Positions 11,711 through 22,295 of a DNA stretch of 64,000 nucleotides are shown in pieces. Positions within the stretch are counted from its first letter, which is position 1. Each line of letters starts with the position of its first letter. Under the pieces are notes generated by a model. It saw only the letters and a list, made by a program, of their open reading frames with translations. It had not been told where the DNA came from and did not search any database. The stretch is from Trichoplusia ni (Eukaryota > Arthropoda > Insecta > Lepidoptera > Noctuidae), in contig NC_039489.1 of the NCBI RefSeq assembly GCF_003590095.1, positions 4,154,001-4,218,000 on the forward strand. The letters are read 5' to 3'. A program made the translations under genes and the position numbers.

Positions 11711-11945
11711 CGGTGCTCGCAAGCGGCACAGTGCACACGCGTCGCTCCGCGCAGCGAACCAATTTCGATAATTGACGAACAAACGTGTGCTTATTAAATT
11801 GGATATCTGTGTGATTGAGTATCAGAACGATTTACATAGCAATCGTATTTTAACGTGTGTCGATTGTTGAACGTTATTAATTAATATTTTCATGTGAAGT
11901 GACTTTGTGATTTTTTTTTGTGGTTTGTGTTTTTGTGTGATTATG
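11708..11945 (+). other. Candidate first exon: leader plus ATG at the splice donor
   Basis: From the putative start at 11708 a roughly 235-base leader runs to an ATG at 11943-11945, directly followed by GTAAGTTG, a consensus 5' splice site. If used, the first exon encodes only methionine and the protein continues after a phase-0 intron; otherwise the exon is purely untranslated and translation begins in a later exon. The leader is GC-rich near the start and then T/G-rich, typical of insect 5' leaders. No partner exon could be recognised downstream, so the product is unknown. The exon at 61151, with its own ATG, could belong to the same gene only if this exon is non-coding. Initiator, leader and donor are seen; the gene itself is inferred. 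Confidence 0.4.
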
Positions 11946-14522
11946 GTAAGTTGTGTTTTTATTGTATTTAGTTAAAATTAGTGAAAATCTTTAATGTTAA
12001 AAAAATTGGAAAATAAAATTTGGGTGTCGCTTTTAATAAAATCTTTATCGCAATTTTTGTCATACATTGTATTATTGAAAAAAAAAACTTATAAACTACA
12101 TAACAAGCAATTTTACACGAATACAAAAATGACGCAAGATTTATATAAGTGAATATTTCAAAAATCAAAACAATTTTCAGGGTTTATTAAAAACGCGAAA
12201 GAAATAATAAGAGCATTTTTAGGCATTTTTTCCATCAACATATTTTATTCATTAACAATTAACAAATAAACAATAGTGGTGCTGCTAATTAAACGTTTGA
12301 CTTAAATTTATGATAGTTATAAATTGCCAAGAAAATATCGAGGAAATATCGAGATAATTTTGAGGGTTGCAGAGAGTGGAACGAGTATTAAATTGTCAGT
12401 TCACACATTACTTTAATAGTATTTTTTAATACATTTATTTCTGCATTTCTTCAAGATTCTTTTGGAGGCATGACAAGAACTGATTTTTATAAATGTTTAA
12501 TGTACTCAGTCTTAATCAAAAAACACTTGAACTATAAATTATAGCTTATGGGACAATTATCATATGAATTAATTCTGATTGGCAAGGAAAAATATAACTG
12601 ATGGATGGAATAGATACGTGAGAAGTTTTTCCTGAAGGAAATTGAATAGCACTGATGAATTAACTACAAAATTTTGGCGTAAAGACATGTGTCAATAAAC
12701 TATAGTAATAGTATATACATAAATTGTTTTATCAACTTCGTTAACTTCGTAATCAATCAAAGTATATCATACCTTTAAATCGTGAACAGTTGGGACGAAT
12801 GTTAACATTTTACCACGAAAACAAAATTTGTATTGACTGAGGTGACTGCAATTTTCTATTGTTGTAGACTACTTTTAGGACAAAAGAAAGTTTAATTTTA
12901 AATCATTATAAATATTTTCTTGACACTATAATTAATGTAATTTTCACAACAAGATCAGAATAATTATATAATATTATATTGCTTCTTCTACCTCTGCCTC
13001 TTAATAAAGGTTAGCGATCAGCTTGTTGCAGTCCTTATCAGTAGCGCGGCGGTACCCTTTTTTAACACTAGTTTGGTATTATGACATAATATGTGACACG
13101 GGATACGGGAATAATTGAATCAATTTAAAAAAAATAACATTCACTTTGTGAAGAATACTTTATTGTTTCCGAATGATTACCACGCAGGTGAAAATCCTTA
13201 AACAGGCACTTAGTATCGATAATTAACTTTAACTGAACTTAAGTATTACTTAACGTAACATACATTTCTTGTTGTTTTCAGCATATTTCAAGGAGTAGTT
13301 CACAGTTAAAATACAGACTGGTTAATGAATAGACAGAGCCATAACCCTTTGGGGAGTTTAGGAGTAATTTCACTCTATTACGTAATACTGTGGCGAGAAT
13401 CTGTTAGTGTAGATTGACAATTAATCAACATTGTAGCCTATTAGCTATCATTTAAGGTCCTTTATATCGGCAATACCAATTCAAAGTAATGTCAAAAGTT
13501 TTTTTTTCAAGATGGCCGATTTAAAACCATGTAGTAATGACTCTACATAATATTATACAGTTTCAATATGTAATTTCTATGGAGAAGTACCAGTAAGAAA
13601 TTCCAAGCAACTGGCACGTAGGTTATAGGATTTTTAACTTATTACGGAAAATGTTTTTTTTCTAGCAAATTATTTTAAACTTAGTGACATGAATAAATTG
13701 GAATAGACAACGTGAACATGTGTTAGTGTTTGTCATATTTATTTGAATTTATAAAAACAAGAATAGAATCCTTCACATTTTTTTTTTCATTTATCATTCA
13801 TTATTTTGTAAAGAGTTTCTTAGTATTACTGTGTGTGCACATTAAATTGTGAGTTCGATTTATATACCAAGATAGGTAGTTAGAAGCTGAAAAGTCTGAC
13901 AACCAATCTTTATATCGTGTTGCCCAGGTAACTGGGTTGAAGAGGTCAGATAAGCAGTCGTATCTTATAAAACGCTCGTACTTACTTATCTGCATCAGAT
14001 TGGACTCGAAGCTGATCCTAACATAGTGTGAAAATGAATAGGATGATTATTAAGATTTATCAAATTACATTTAATATTTATTATACTTATTACACACATG
14101 ATACATGCAGACCGCAGGGAAGACTTTAAACACGTTATTAATAATTAAGATACGGTGTACTCGTAGCAATAATAATTATGCAGTACATTCAACATAATGC
14201 GGATATCATGACGACTGTATTTAAAAAAAATGACGGATAAGAGCGATTTAAATATCGAATTACTTTGTCATTGATACGAGCTGATAAAATATGTTTCATT
14301 CAAAAAAGCTCTTGTGTCCAGGTATTAAAATTACGTTGGTATAAAACCTGCTTTCCGCGCAATATTATGTGAAACTAAATACCAGCGTCAAATGCACAAA
14401 GGTTTTGCCAGACAATGCTTGTTGAATTGAAAATGTTTTTTCTAGACGATGTACAACTGTGAAAAAGTCCTCCATATTGGACCAAACATACTTCTTTTTT
14501 TAATTTCGATCGAGAGTTAAAT
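11946..14522. other. Probable intron sequence, no exon seen
   Basis: AT-rich, with chance-sized frames only (11968-12168 minus, 13801-13995 minus). If the exon at 11708-11945 is real this is the start of a long first intron. Confidence 0.4.
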
Positions 14523-14755
14523 ACGGAATCCCTATAAGTAAAGTTCGGCTGTCTGTCCGCTGTGTATCCATCTGCCACCATTCTGTATCTCATGAGCCGT
14601 GATAGCTAGACAGTGAAAAGTTTTACAAATGGTAGTAATGGAAACCGAGGTTGAGTAATGGTTGATACGGACATACATTTTATTGGTGACGATTTTTATC
14701 AAATATGTATCATAATATATCAGAACATAATTCACCTCGAACTCGCTCACTCCCT
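14523..14755 (+). repeat. Family S repeat with 5S-like box
   Basis: Begins CGGAATCCCTATAAGTAAAG, then a pyrimidine-rich CTGTCTGTCCGC, then CTGTATCTCATGAGCCGTGA and TAGCTAGACAGTGAAAAG. GAGGTTGAGTAATGGTTGAT at 14647-14666, followed by ACGGACATACATTTTATTGG, aligns with the 5S rRNA segment GAAGTTAAGCAACG ... CGGTCAGTACTTGGATGGG. A decayed terminal box (ACCTCGAACTCGCTCAC) lies at 14733-14749. The minus-strand frames at 14375-14593 and 14532-14750 are shadows of this repeat. Confidence 0.65.
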
Positions 14756-16946
14756 TCGAAAGCTATGATGCCAAACAGACAGATACATCGAACTTATAAC
14801 ACACGTCTTTTTGCGTCGTTGGTCAAAAATGAAGGATGTCTGAATTGAACACCAAGCGATTTTAACAAATTAAACCAATGAGATACTTTCGTTATTTTCA
14901 ATAGTTGTTGAAGTTTAAGTAAATTGAGCTCGATCATTAAATCCAAGTGTGTATAATTAAAATGTGACGAGTGCCTGGACATGAGTGAAGTCCACTTTAG
15001 GATGTCAATGAGATGTCAACTGTCGAATACTGGTGATTAAGCATCGTTCATTGTGGAAGATATTTCATTTCATTGTGTTTTTTTTAATTCTGTTTTTTTT
15101 TTGTAATGTTGTTGTGAAGCTTCAGTTAGATATGTTATTCCAGTTTCAAATACGTAATTTAACATAAGAATAAATAAATAAAAAATATAAATATTTAAAA
15201 TGTTTCGGATAATAGCTATAGGTATGTAATTTAGTTATCGTAAAATAATGTATGTTATAGTATTTTTGTAAATATTCTGAACAGCGGACTTGAAACTTGC
15301 TTAAATATATTATGTATACGCCAATTTGTATGTTTCCCAACAAAATATTTAGTATTTGAGTACGAATTATGCTGTTAGAAGAACATGTTGGCGACACTTA
15401 TTCTTTTGAAAACTTATCTACATAATAATATCTCAAATAACATGGTCCTTTGGGTCCTATACGGGAATTATAAATTAAAAAAAAAACTATTCAAGTACAA
15501 TTCGGACACGCGACAAAAATGGTCTTTTTCTAAACCGTTTTGCTTAACATCAATTTCTATTCTTGTGTTAATACAGCGGTAAGAGAAAAAAAATCTGTGA
15601 ACTTTCAGAAATAGGTAATGTAATGATTTTATTCTTTCTAAATTCTAAGAAGGCATATTGCTCACACCTACGTATACAAAAGGTCACGTTCACCGAATAC
15701 TAATTAATCATTCAAAACATTTTACAAATTTCTTTAATCAGTTTTAATAACTTTCTTTACCATTCATAACAGACATCTAAAGGTCAAATAAACTGTTAAC
15801 GTCATGATTATACCGAAAAATAAATTGAATAAAATCATAACAAACATTTATAAAACGAAACTTCAATAAGGTACTTGATAAAAAAAAAAAAACTGTTTAG
15901 ATTTCAAAATAATATTGGATACATTTTTTTTACAGTGTTTTAAAATCTCGTGTGACGTCACATACCAGTACGCGTTTTACTAGCAAGTGATGTTACTAGC
16001 CCCCACTAGCATAATTTAGTGCGTTTTATCTTCCATACTTTTTAAAATTTAAAAATTATTTAATTAAAATTTAAAATCAAAAATACGTATGCAATATTTC
16101 TTGGAAATCTGTCTGATGGACGAAACAGATTTATAGTATTAGATTTAGTTAAATATCCTAATTATAATACATAATCTGAAGTTCAAATATATTGTTAGCT
16201 TCATGACTTTATCAAAATTGAATAAAACTATTATGAACGTATAAAACGTCACATCAATTCAGTGAATAGTTCCACTATTAATAAATTTTCATTCACTAAT
16301 GGAAAACATTCGGTAACCGAGTACCAATCTCCGTTTATGTAATAAAATCGTTGCGTATTTATTTTGTCCGTACATTTTTTATACGAGTAATACAGGGGGT
16401 TGTGTAAAAACAGTTTTGGGTGATACGGCTGTGTAGGGAATGTAGAAGTACCATTGCAACAAGTTTATCGAATATGAAACTTGTTTCTATCTTGTTGGTT
16501 ATCGTTGTAGATCTTGGTCTACGGGAGCTTTTGCAAGTCTTTATTGTAGATCATTGATATTAAAGTTTGTTGGGTTGTGCGTGCTCACTGAATGATTTTC
16601 ATAACTTTGAAACGTAGAAAAAAGGTGGTTACATTTATTTTTTAAGCTGTAGATTAATTTAAAGAAAATTAAACGAGAGAATTAAAAAAATCAAACTAAT
16701 ATAAAAGTACCTTTATTAAGATTATAAATAAACAAACTCTTAAATATTTCATGGGTTATTGTAAACATCCTTTCAATAACAAACCTTAAAATACATCCTA
16801 TACATACGAGCATGAAACATACACATAAACGAAGAACAATAAAACCGTTTAATCGCGATTGGCAGCTGTCAGAACTTTACAAAACATTCAAAGTTTAAGT
16901 TTCAATTGCTTTGTAGGGAATAGGTCTTCCGTACCTATCTGTATTG
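14756..16946. other. No gene seen
   Basis: AT-rich sequence. The antiparallel frames at 15146-15397 and 15385-15582 have no recognisable domain. A TGACGTCA palindrome lies at 15953-15960. Confidence 0.45.
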
Positions 16947-16981
16947 TGACGTCATCCTTTGTGAGAGCACCCCATAAATAA
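16947..16981 (+). promoter_or_regulatory. CRE-like palindrome with nearby TATA-like box
   Basis: TGACGTCA (16947-16954) is followed by CCCATAAATAAGGCG (16970-16984), a fair TATA-like element. A GC-richer stretch follows (GTCGAGTGGCCGTGTGCGTA at 16993-17012). The arrangement resembles a small promoter, but no exon or open frame follows, so this may be coincidence. Confidence 0.2.
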
Positions 16982-17266
16982 GGCGACTAGATGTCGAGTG
17001 GCCGTGTGCGTAGTGAGGCGTAGATTCCAGTTTTTATAGGACAATCCTAAACTGGATGGTACTTTTACGAAGGCCTTTTTGCTTTTGTCTATTTTGTGTC
17101 GTTTTAAACTGGCTTTAGTATAGTCACCCTGTAGCGTAAAACATGGGCTTTTTGTTAGATTATTTTAAATAAAGTGCAAGCTAAAATTACTCGTGTTCGT
17201 TTCTTGACATAAAAAGGCACTTGTGTTTTTAGTGAAACCTGTTGTAATAAAAAAGGATACATTTAT

Positions 17267-17325
17267 AGTCGATCGATAGGACGATCCTAATAAATACGCG
17301 TAAGTAATCTGTTATAAAATAAATA
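17267..17325. mobile_element. Family T MITE, decayed right-end fragment
   Basis: AGTCGATCGATAGGACGATC is followed by CTAATAAATACGCGTAAG and TAATCTGTTATAAAATAAAT, matching the right arm (CCGATAAATACGCGTGAG ... GTTACATCATTTAA) with many changes. Core and left arm are missing. Confidence 0.6.
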
Positions 17326-19599
17326 ATAAAAAAGTGTTTTGTCAATATAAAGCATAATAAAAAAAAATCGAAAAATATAACACTTAACAAAAAACGAACA
17401 CTTTAGCCACCTTACTTATACAATTCACTTAAACAATACCAAAGAATAAAAATACAAAACATTGTTTAAATTTATGACAAAACTAACACAAGGGGTCAAA
17501 ACATTACGTGTTTGACAAGCGATGGCGTTACGATATCATTCATTTTACGACTTGCGTGCCACTGTGAGTGGCGGTGCTGCGTTTGTAACACACCGTCGAA
17601 ATGAATTGTCTTTTATGTATTTTTAATGTGATGTCAGGAAATGTTTTGTGGTAATTACTGAAAATAATTTGGAAAGTGGTTTATTTTTAATAATAATACC
17701 AGTCTATAAATTCTACATATAACGTAAAATTTGATTTGATTTGTATTATTGGAAATAAAATACGTAATATATGGTTATCTCTGTAAAAAAAAAAAACATA
17801 ATATTAGTAATAGTTTTATAACAAATTATTGTTTTCAATAATTGAAACTAAAAAAAATCTCTAGTTTTGCTTCTTTCTTGAGTACCTAAATATTTTCTAA
17901 AGTTATGCAGTTTCAAATAAAAATGAAAGCGAAAATTTAGTCTGTGTTTTGTCTAACCTAACCCGTTTAAGCTTTTGTCTCGCTAAGTTCTGAGCAAAAA
18001 ATGTTTGTCCGACTTAACAGTTGATAAGTACTAGGGTTCCTTCAATATTAGGTCTTGTGTATTTAGGACACAAACGAAAGGCCTAGGCTCAATGGCCGAG
18101 ACAAGCCTATTAACTAACAAGTAAAGTAATCAAAAACATTTAAACCCTGTTTTTGAATGCTTCAATTACATTGAAAGTAACTGTGTAAGTGGAGAAAAAG
18201 TCTACGAATGTTCTTTCATATCTTCCATTGTTTTTGACAAATTAATATTAAGATAGTTTTTTTTAAGAGCACGTAAAATATTGCGCCATTAATGCTCTAG
18301 ATAAATAATGTAAAAAAGGTTCAAAACATTACTTTAGAGGCAGTAAGCGCTGCGAAGCGTATAATATTTGCATTTAAATACGAAGAAAAAAATATGCAAT
18401 TAAGAAATTCAAAATTCTTGGTCAGCCACCTCTGACTGCCTTTTTCTTTGTATTATCCTGAACCTGATCTCCCTCTAGTCCTGTCAAAATGCCATCCCAT
18501 TGAGCTCAAAGATCAAGCTACCGTAGCTATATTTAGTCAGGACGTTTCTATTATTTTAATTAATTTAAAGCTAAAGATTATACCAACGCACTAATATAAT
18601 ACATAAGTAAAGTAAAAATAAACATTTCAGCTTCAAATCAACTTAATCATCAAATTTTTATAAATTATTTTATTAATAACTTACAACTGATCTTTCCCAC
18701 AATCATGGTCACTCTACAATAAATATAATGTGTCTCTCCCATACGTCCAATTCGGACTGGACGTTCAGAATGTAAGCAATATTTTTTTACCGAGTGCTTT
18801 CGGTGAACGATTGCTTTTTTAAAAGATACACGATACGGAGTGTTTTGAAAAGGAAAACGATGGAAATCTGTTCTTTGTTTTTCTTTAGTATAAATACTGT
18901 AGGTATGTTTTGAAATTTTCCTTTGAATAAATATGTAGTTTTGTAGATATTAAAAGCATTTGCCTATTTCGGATGAAGAGAAGATTGTTTTTTTTTTTAA
19001 TTTATTCTGTTGGATATTGGGTATGTATTTTTTATTAAGGTTGTCCGGTAGCCCTTACTTTTCTAGTACATATTTTTTTATGAGAATTCGTTTTATAGTG
19101 AACTATTTTGACATGAGATAGCAAACTGCCAAAAATAACCATTTTTTTAATTTCCTTTCCAAATAAGCATTATCAATACTTTCATTAAATCGATTCTCTT
19201 ATTTTAAAATTATTTTCCGTAACCGTAAACGCAAAATAAACTTACGGATAATTTCCCCCTACTTTTACCAACCATTTACGCAGGTAAATAGTAAAGAAAG
19301 GTATGAGGATGGTGGCAAAACTCTAATTAATTATACACAAGTATTAGTAGGATGGTTTCCATGTATTGCCTCTAAGTAAACCGCACCCTACTCATGGGCC
19401 CATGAAAGGAAATTAACGAATAGTAAAAATGGAAATCCATGGGAAGCGTCATGGTAATATATACTTAGATTTTGTTAAGTAAATAATAATACTAAAATAT
19501 TGACATTATTTTCACAGGTATCTATAAAACCTGAAATTATTTTACTAGCTGTTTTCAACGACTCCACAAGCTACTTATCGAAAATGATCAAACGGACAA
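17326..19599. other. No gene seen
   Basis: AT-rich intron-like sequence with no open frame of note and no repeat that I recognise. Confidence 0.45.
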
Positions 19600-19735
19600 A
19601 AACATGTTGAATCAAAACTATTTGTGTACCACATGTCGTCCATATCCGTATAGTGGTTTTTGCTTAAAAGAGTAACAAACAACCATCCACACTTACAAAC
19701 TTTCGCGTTTATAATATTATTATTATTCAGTCGAA
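19600..19735 (+). repeat. Lepidopteran interspersed repeat fragment
   Basis: TAGTGGTTTTTGCTTAAAAG, AGTAACAAACAACCATCCAC and ACTTACAAACTTTCGCGTTT followed by ATAATATTATTATT match the 3' portion of a moth repeat I know, whose usual end is TTTATAATATTAGT. The 5' limit is uncertain. Confidence 0.45.
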
Positions 19736-20217
19736 CATGATTACTAGTGCAGTTACAAACCCCACATCACACCGAAATTCGAATCAAAACAAAACACACT
19801 TCTTTTATATACAAAACTTTCAAAACTTCCTCACTAACGCCCAAAACTAATTCCCGCAAAAAATATGATAACAGTATCGGTTAAAACTTTTTGTTACCGT
19901 ATAAATAAACTAGATAGTACCGTGCGGTCCGTAAACTAACATTTTATCTCTCCGTAGTATTTACGGGCAAGTTCTAAAAGCTTCGATATTACAACATAAT
20001 TTAAGCTTCGCATGTGTTTTTGGTTTTGTCTAGTACGGTTTTACCCAGAATTTGCATTTCGAGGTGGTAAAATTGAAAACATCCACTCTTTTCTATAGAC
20101 ATGTAGCACATTTTTAGAAGTATTGTACTCAATACTCAATACGTTTATTGCATTCCACAATGTGAACTTAGGTGGTAGGTACACAAGATACATTAGTTTT
20201 GGAGCATTGTGTAACCT

Positions 20218-20271
20218 GCCTCTCTGCCGTCTCGTCAGCTCATGATTAAGAACTCCCTTTGAATATGAGAC
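20218..20271. mobile_element. Family T MITE, left part of a copy split by a LINE
   Basis: CGTCAGCTCATGATTAAGAA followed by CTCCCTTTGAATATGAGAC matches the family T core (GTCTGCTCATGATTAAGGAC ...). It breaks off after GAGAC at 20271 and resumes at 20683. The left terminal repeat is not recognisable. Confidence 0.65.
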
Positions 20272-20682
20272 TAAGAATAAGAATCATTTATTTGCCATAA
20301 ACATGTGTATACATACATACACACGCAGGTGCATGCATGCAGGATGACATTACATTAGGTACGTGCTTAAAAACATGTTTGCCACTTGCCATGGCATGCA
20401 AATATTTGTATATATAAAAAAAAAGAATTATAATAATTATGAATCTACAAAATTGAAAGTTATATAAACATAAAAAGAAAAATTGAACATTTACTTATAA
20501 TCAAATATTTTTTCATCCAGAAACTCTTTTACACTATAGTATGCTCTCTGTACTAAAAACAATATGAGCCGACGTTTTAGAGCTTCGGTATTGAGTTCTC
20601 TCCAGATCTTAGGTAATTTATTATATACAATGGGTGCCATACAAAATATACTTCTGCGCCTAAGTGCAGTTTTACATGGATG
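20272..20682 (-). mobile_element. 5'-truncated non-LTR retrotransposon (LINE), 3' end with RT C-terminus
   Basis: On the minus strand the insert opens in frame with the C terminus of a LINE reverse-transcriptase polyprotein, including SIFCMAPIVYNKLPKIWREL and LILFLVQRAYYSVKEFLDEK, ending at the TAA at 20493-20491. This matches the conserved jockey/CR1-type pattern (SIFxxxxxxYNxLPxxI...FKxxLxxxLxxxAYYSVxEFL). The first five residues of the open frame come from the surrounding MITE. A 3' UTR follows, with AATAAA (20292-20287) and a TTCTTATTCTTA tail, like the short-repeat tails of CR1-like elements. GAGAC at 20267-20271 and 20683-20687 is a candidate 5-bp target duplication. Severe 5' truncation is typical of target-primed insertion. 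Confidence 0.75.
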
Positions 20683-20720
20683 GAGACAGTCGGACAATCC
20701 CGATAAATACGCGTCAGCTA
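20683..20720. mobile_element. Family T MITE, right part of the split copy
   Basis: AGTCGGACAATCCCGATAAA followed by TACGCGTCAGC continues the family T core and right arm interrupted at 20271. The terminal GTTACATCATTTAA is not preserved. Confidence 0.65.
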
Positions 20721-21210
20721 GACTTAGGTATATGGAAATTACATTCTAAAATTTGACTAGTTTTAGTGTCGTTTAGAGTATTTCTTCCCAAGACTAAGTG
20801 CTATCAGATCTGTATTTTTCTGTGAGCTATGTTTCTGATACTTCATACAGAAGTTAACTTATCTTGAGAAAAGGAACAGCATGGCTTACGTATAAACGGA
20901 TTATTCAAAGCGAAGTTCTTTTCACTTTTGCTTAACTTAATCTTATTATTATATTGTTAGTGGGTATAACTATTTCAATTATATATTCTAAGTCGGTAGC
21001 TAAATAATTGAGTCTTGAAATCGATGCACAGCCATGCCAATAGTTTTAATGAATACACAAACTAATTCAAATATATTTAGAAAATTTAAATCTCATCGTG
21101 AATACTCAATTTACAAAAGGTATTTAATAAAAGGATGTAATATAATATATTGAATTACCAACATTTTTCACCTATTCAAAATTATGTTTAAAATTCCTTC
21201 AATTTTAATT

Positions 21211-21368
21211 CATCATCATCATCATCATCCACAGCCTTTATCCTCCCACTGCTGGACATAGGCCTCCCCTATCTCGTGCCAATTTCTACGGTCCTGTGCT
21301 AGCCTCATCCAGACTCGACCCGAGACCTATATTATGTCATCGACCCATCTTGCTCCCGGACGACCGAC
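21211..21368 (-). mobile_element. RTE-type LINE, 5'-truncated 3' end
   Basis: Minus-strand translation gives GRPGARWVDDI, then (after a stop codon) VSGRVWMRLAQDRRNWHEIG and EAYVQQW, the hallmark end of the RTE-clade ORF (GRPxxRWxDDI ... W...A.DR..W...GEAYVQQW), followed by a (GAT)n tail (CAT repeats at 21211-21229 on the plus strand). Stop codons within the fragment show it is dead. AATTTTAATT at 21201-21210 and AATTTAATT at 21370-21378 could be an imperfect target duplication. Confidence 0.8.
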
Positions 21369-21738
21369 AAATTTAATTACGTGTTAGTTAACACACCTTG
21401 ACAATAAAAACTGGACATTCATTTATTATTTTCTTTACTCTTTAATAAATAATACTTTACTATATGCATAACGTGTCAAAATTAATTCACTGACTAAACG
21501 ACTGAGTCCTTTCAAGAGATACGAAATTCTTTAATATTTTCTAAAATATAGCATTCGAAAGAAAATATATTCAATTTTAAACATAGAATGTACAGTATCC
21601 CAGTATTCTCTTACGATCGATCTGGCATTGAACAATCGAATATATTCCTGCAATTCTTGCCTTCAGACTCCAGAGTCACTTATTACCATATTTCAGAGTA
21701 AGAGTTTCCTGAGGCATGTTAGATTTTTGCTGACTTAG

Positions 21739-21821
21739 AAATGAATTGTCAAGGCTGTTTTCGTTTCGCGAGGTTGGCCGTTTCTTTTGTGTTTCATTGT
21801 AATATGGAGCTGAATAGCATG
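21739..21821 (+). other. Possible exon with ATG and splice donor
   Basis: TTTTTGCTGACTTAG (ending 21738) could be an acceptor, and GCATG|GTAAGTATT at 21822 is a good donor. The ATG at 21741 opens 27 codons (MNCQGCFRFARLAVSFVFHC...) reaching the donor. The hydrophobic middle could be a signal anchor, but the frame is too short to judge. It is not in phase with the ATG of the exon at 11943-11945. Confidence 0.2.
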
Positions 21822-22000
21822 GTAAGTATTTTTAGGTATAACGATTTTCACAATACAAAAACTCATAGTAATATTTTGCTTTCAGATTACGATATTGTTT
21901 TGAAATTTATAGAAATTTTGTCTGAAGCTTTCTATAAATTTTCCTTTTCATAGACTATTTTTTGAGGATTCTGATCACATTCACAGAGCATAATAAAAGA

Positions 22001-22295
22001 AAGCTGCGGCTCCGCTGTCAATCGGTCTGTCACAACACCGGGCTGTGTATATCATGAACCGTGATAACTACAGAGTTATAAATTTTGCAGACGATGTATT
22101 TCTGTTGCTGTAATAAAACATAAAAATAAACGTAATGAAATGGTTTTTAAATATTTTTAATTTGTTGCGTGACAAAAAAGATTGGGTGGTTACCAACCCT
22201 AATATTATTTGTCACCCAACCAATGTGTTTTAAGCCTTTTAGTGCAAAATCCTCAGTGTCACGAGTTAACCTCGTACTTGTCCGATTTTTTTATT
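22001..22295 (+). repeat. Family S repeat, nearly full length
   Basis: Starts AAGCTGCGGCTCCGCTGTCA, followed by CGGTCTGTCACAACACCGGG, CTGTGTATATCATGAACCGT and GATGTATTTCTGTTGCTGTA. It ends with a decayed terminal box (GAGTTAACCTCGTACTTGTC) and CGATTTTTTT. The 5S-like middle is unclear here (AAGATTGGGTGGTTACC). Confidence 0.6.

Noticed and set aside
21741..21953. 70-codon frame as an intact small gene
   Set aside because: A strong donor at 21822 interrupts it and the residues after it are typical of AT-rich chance translation; only the short exon reading was kept at low confidence.
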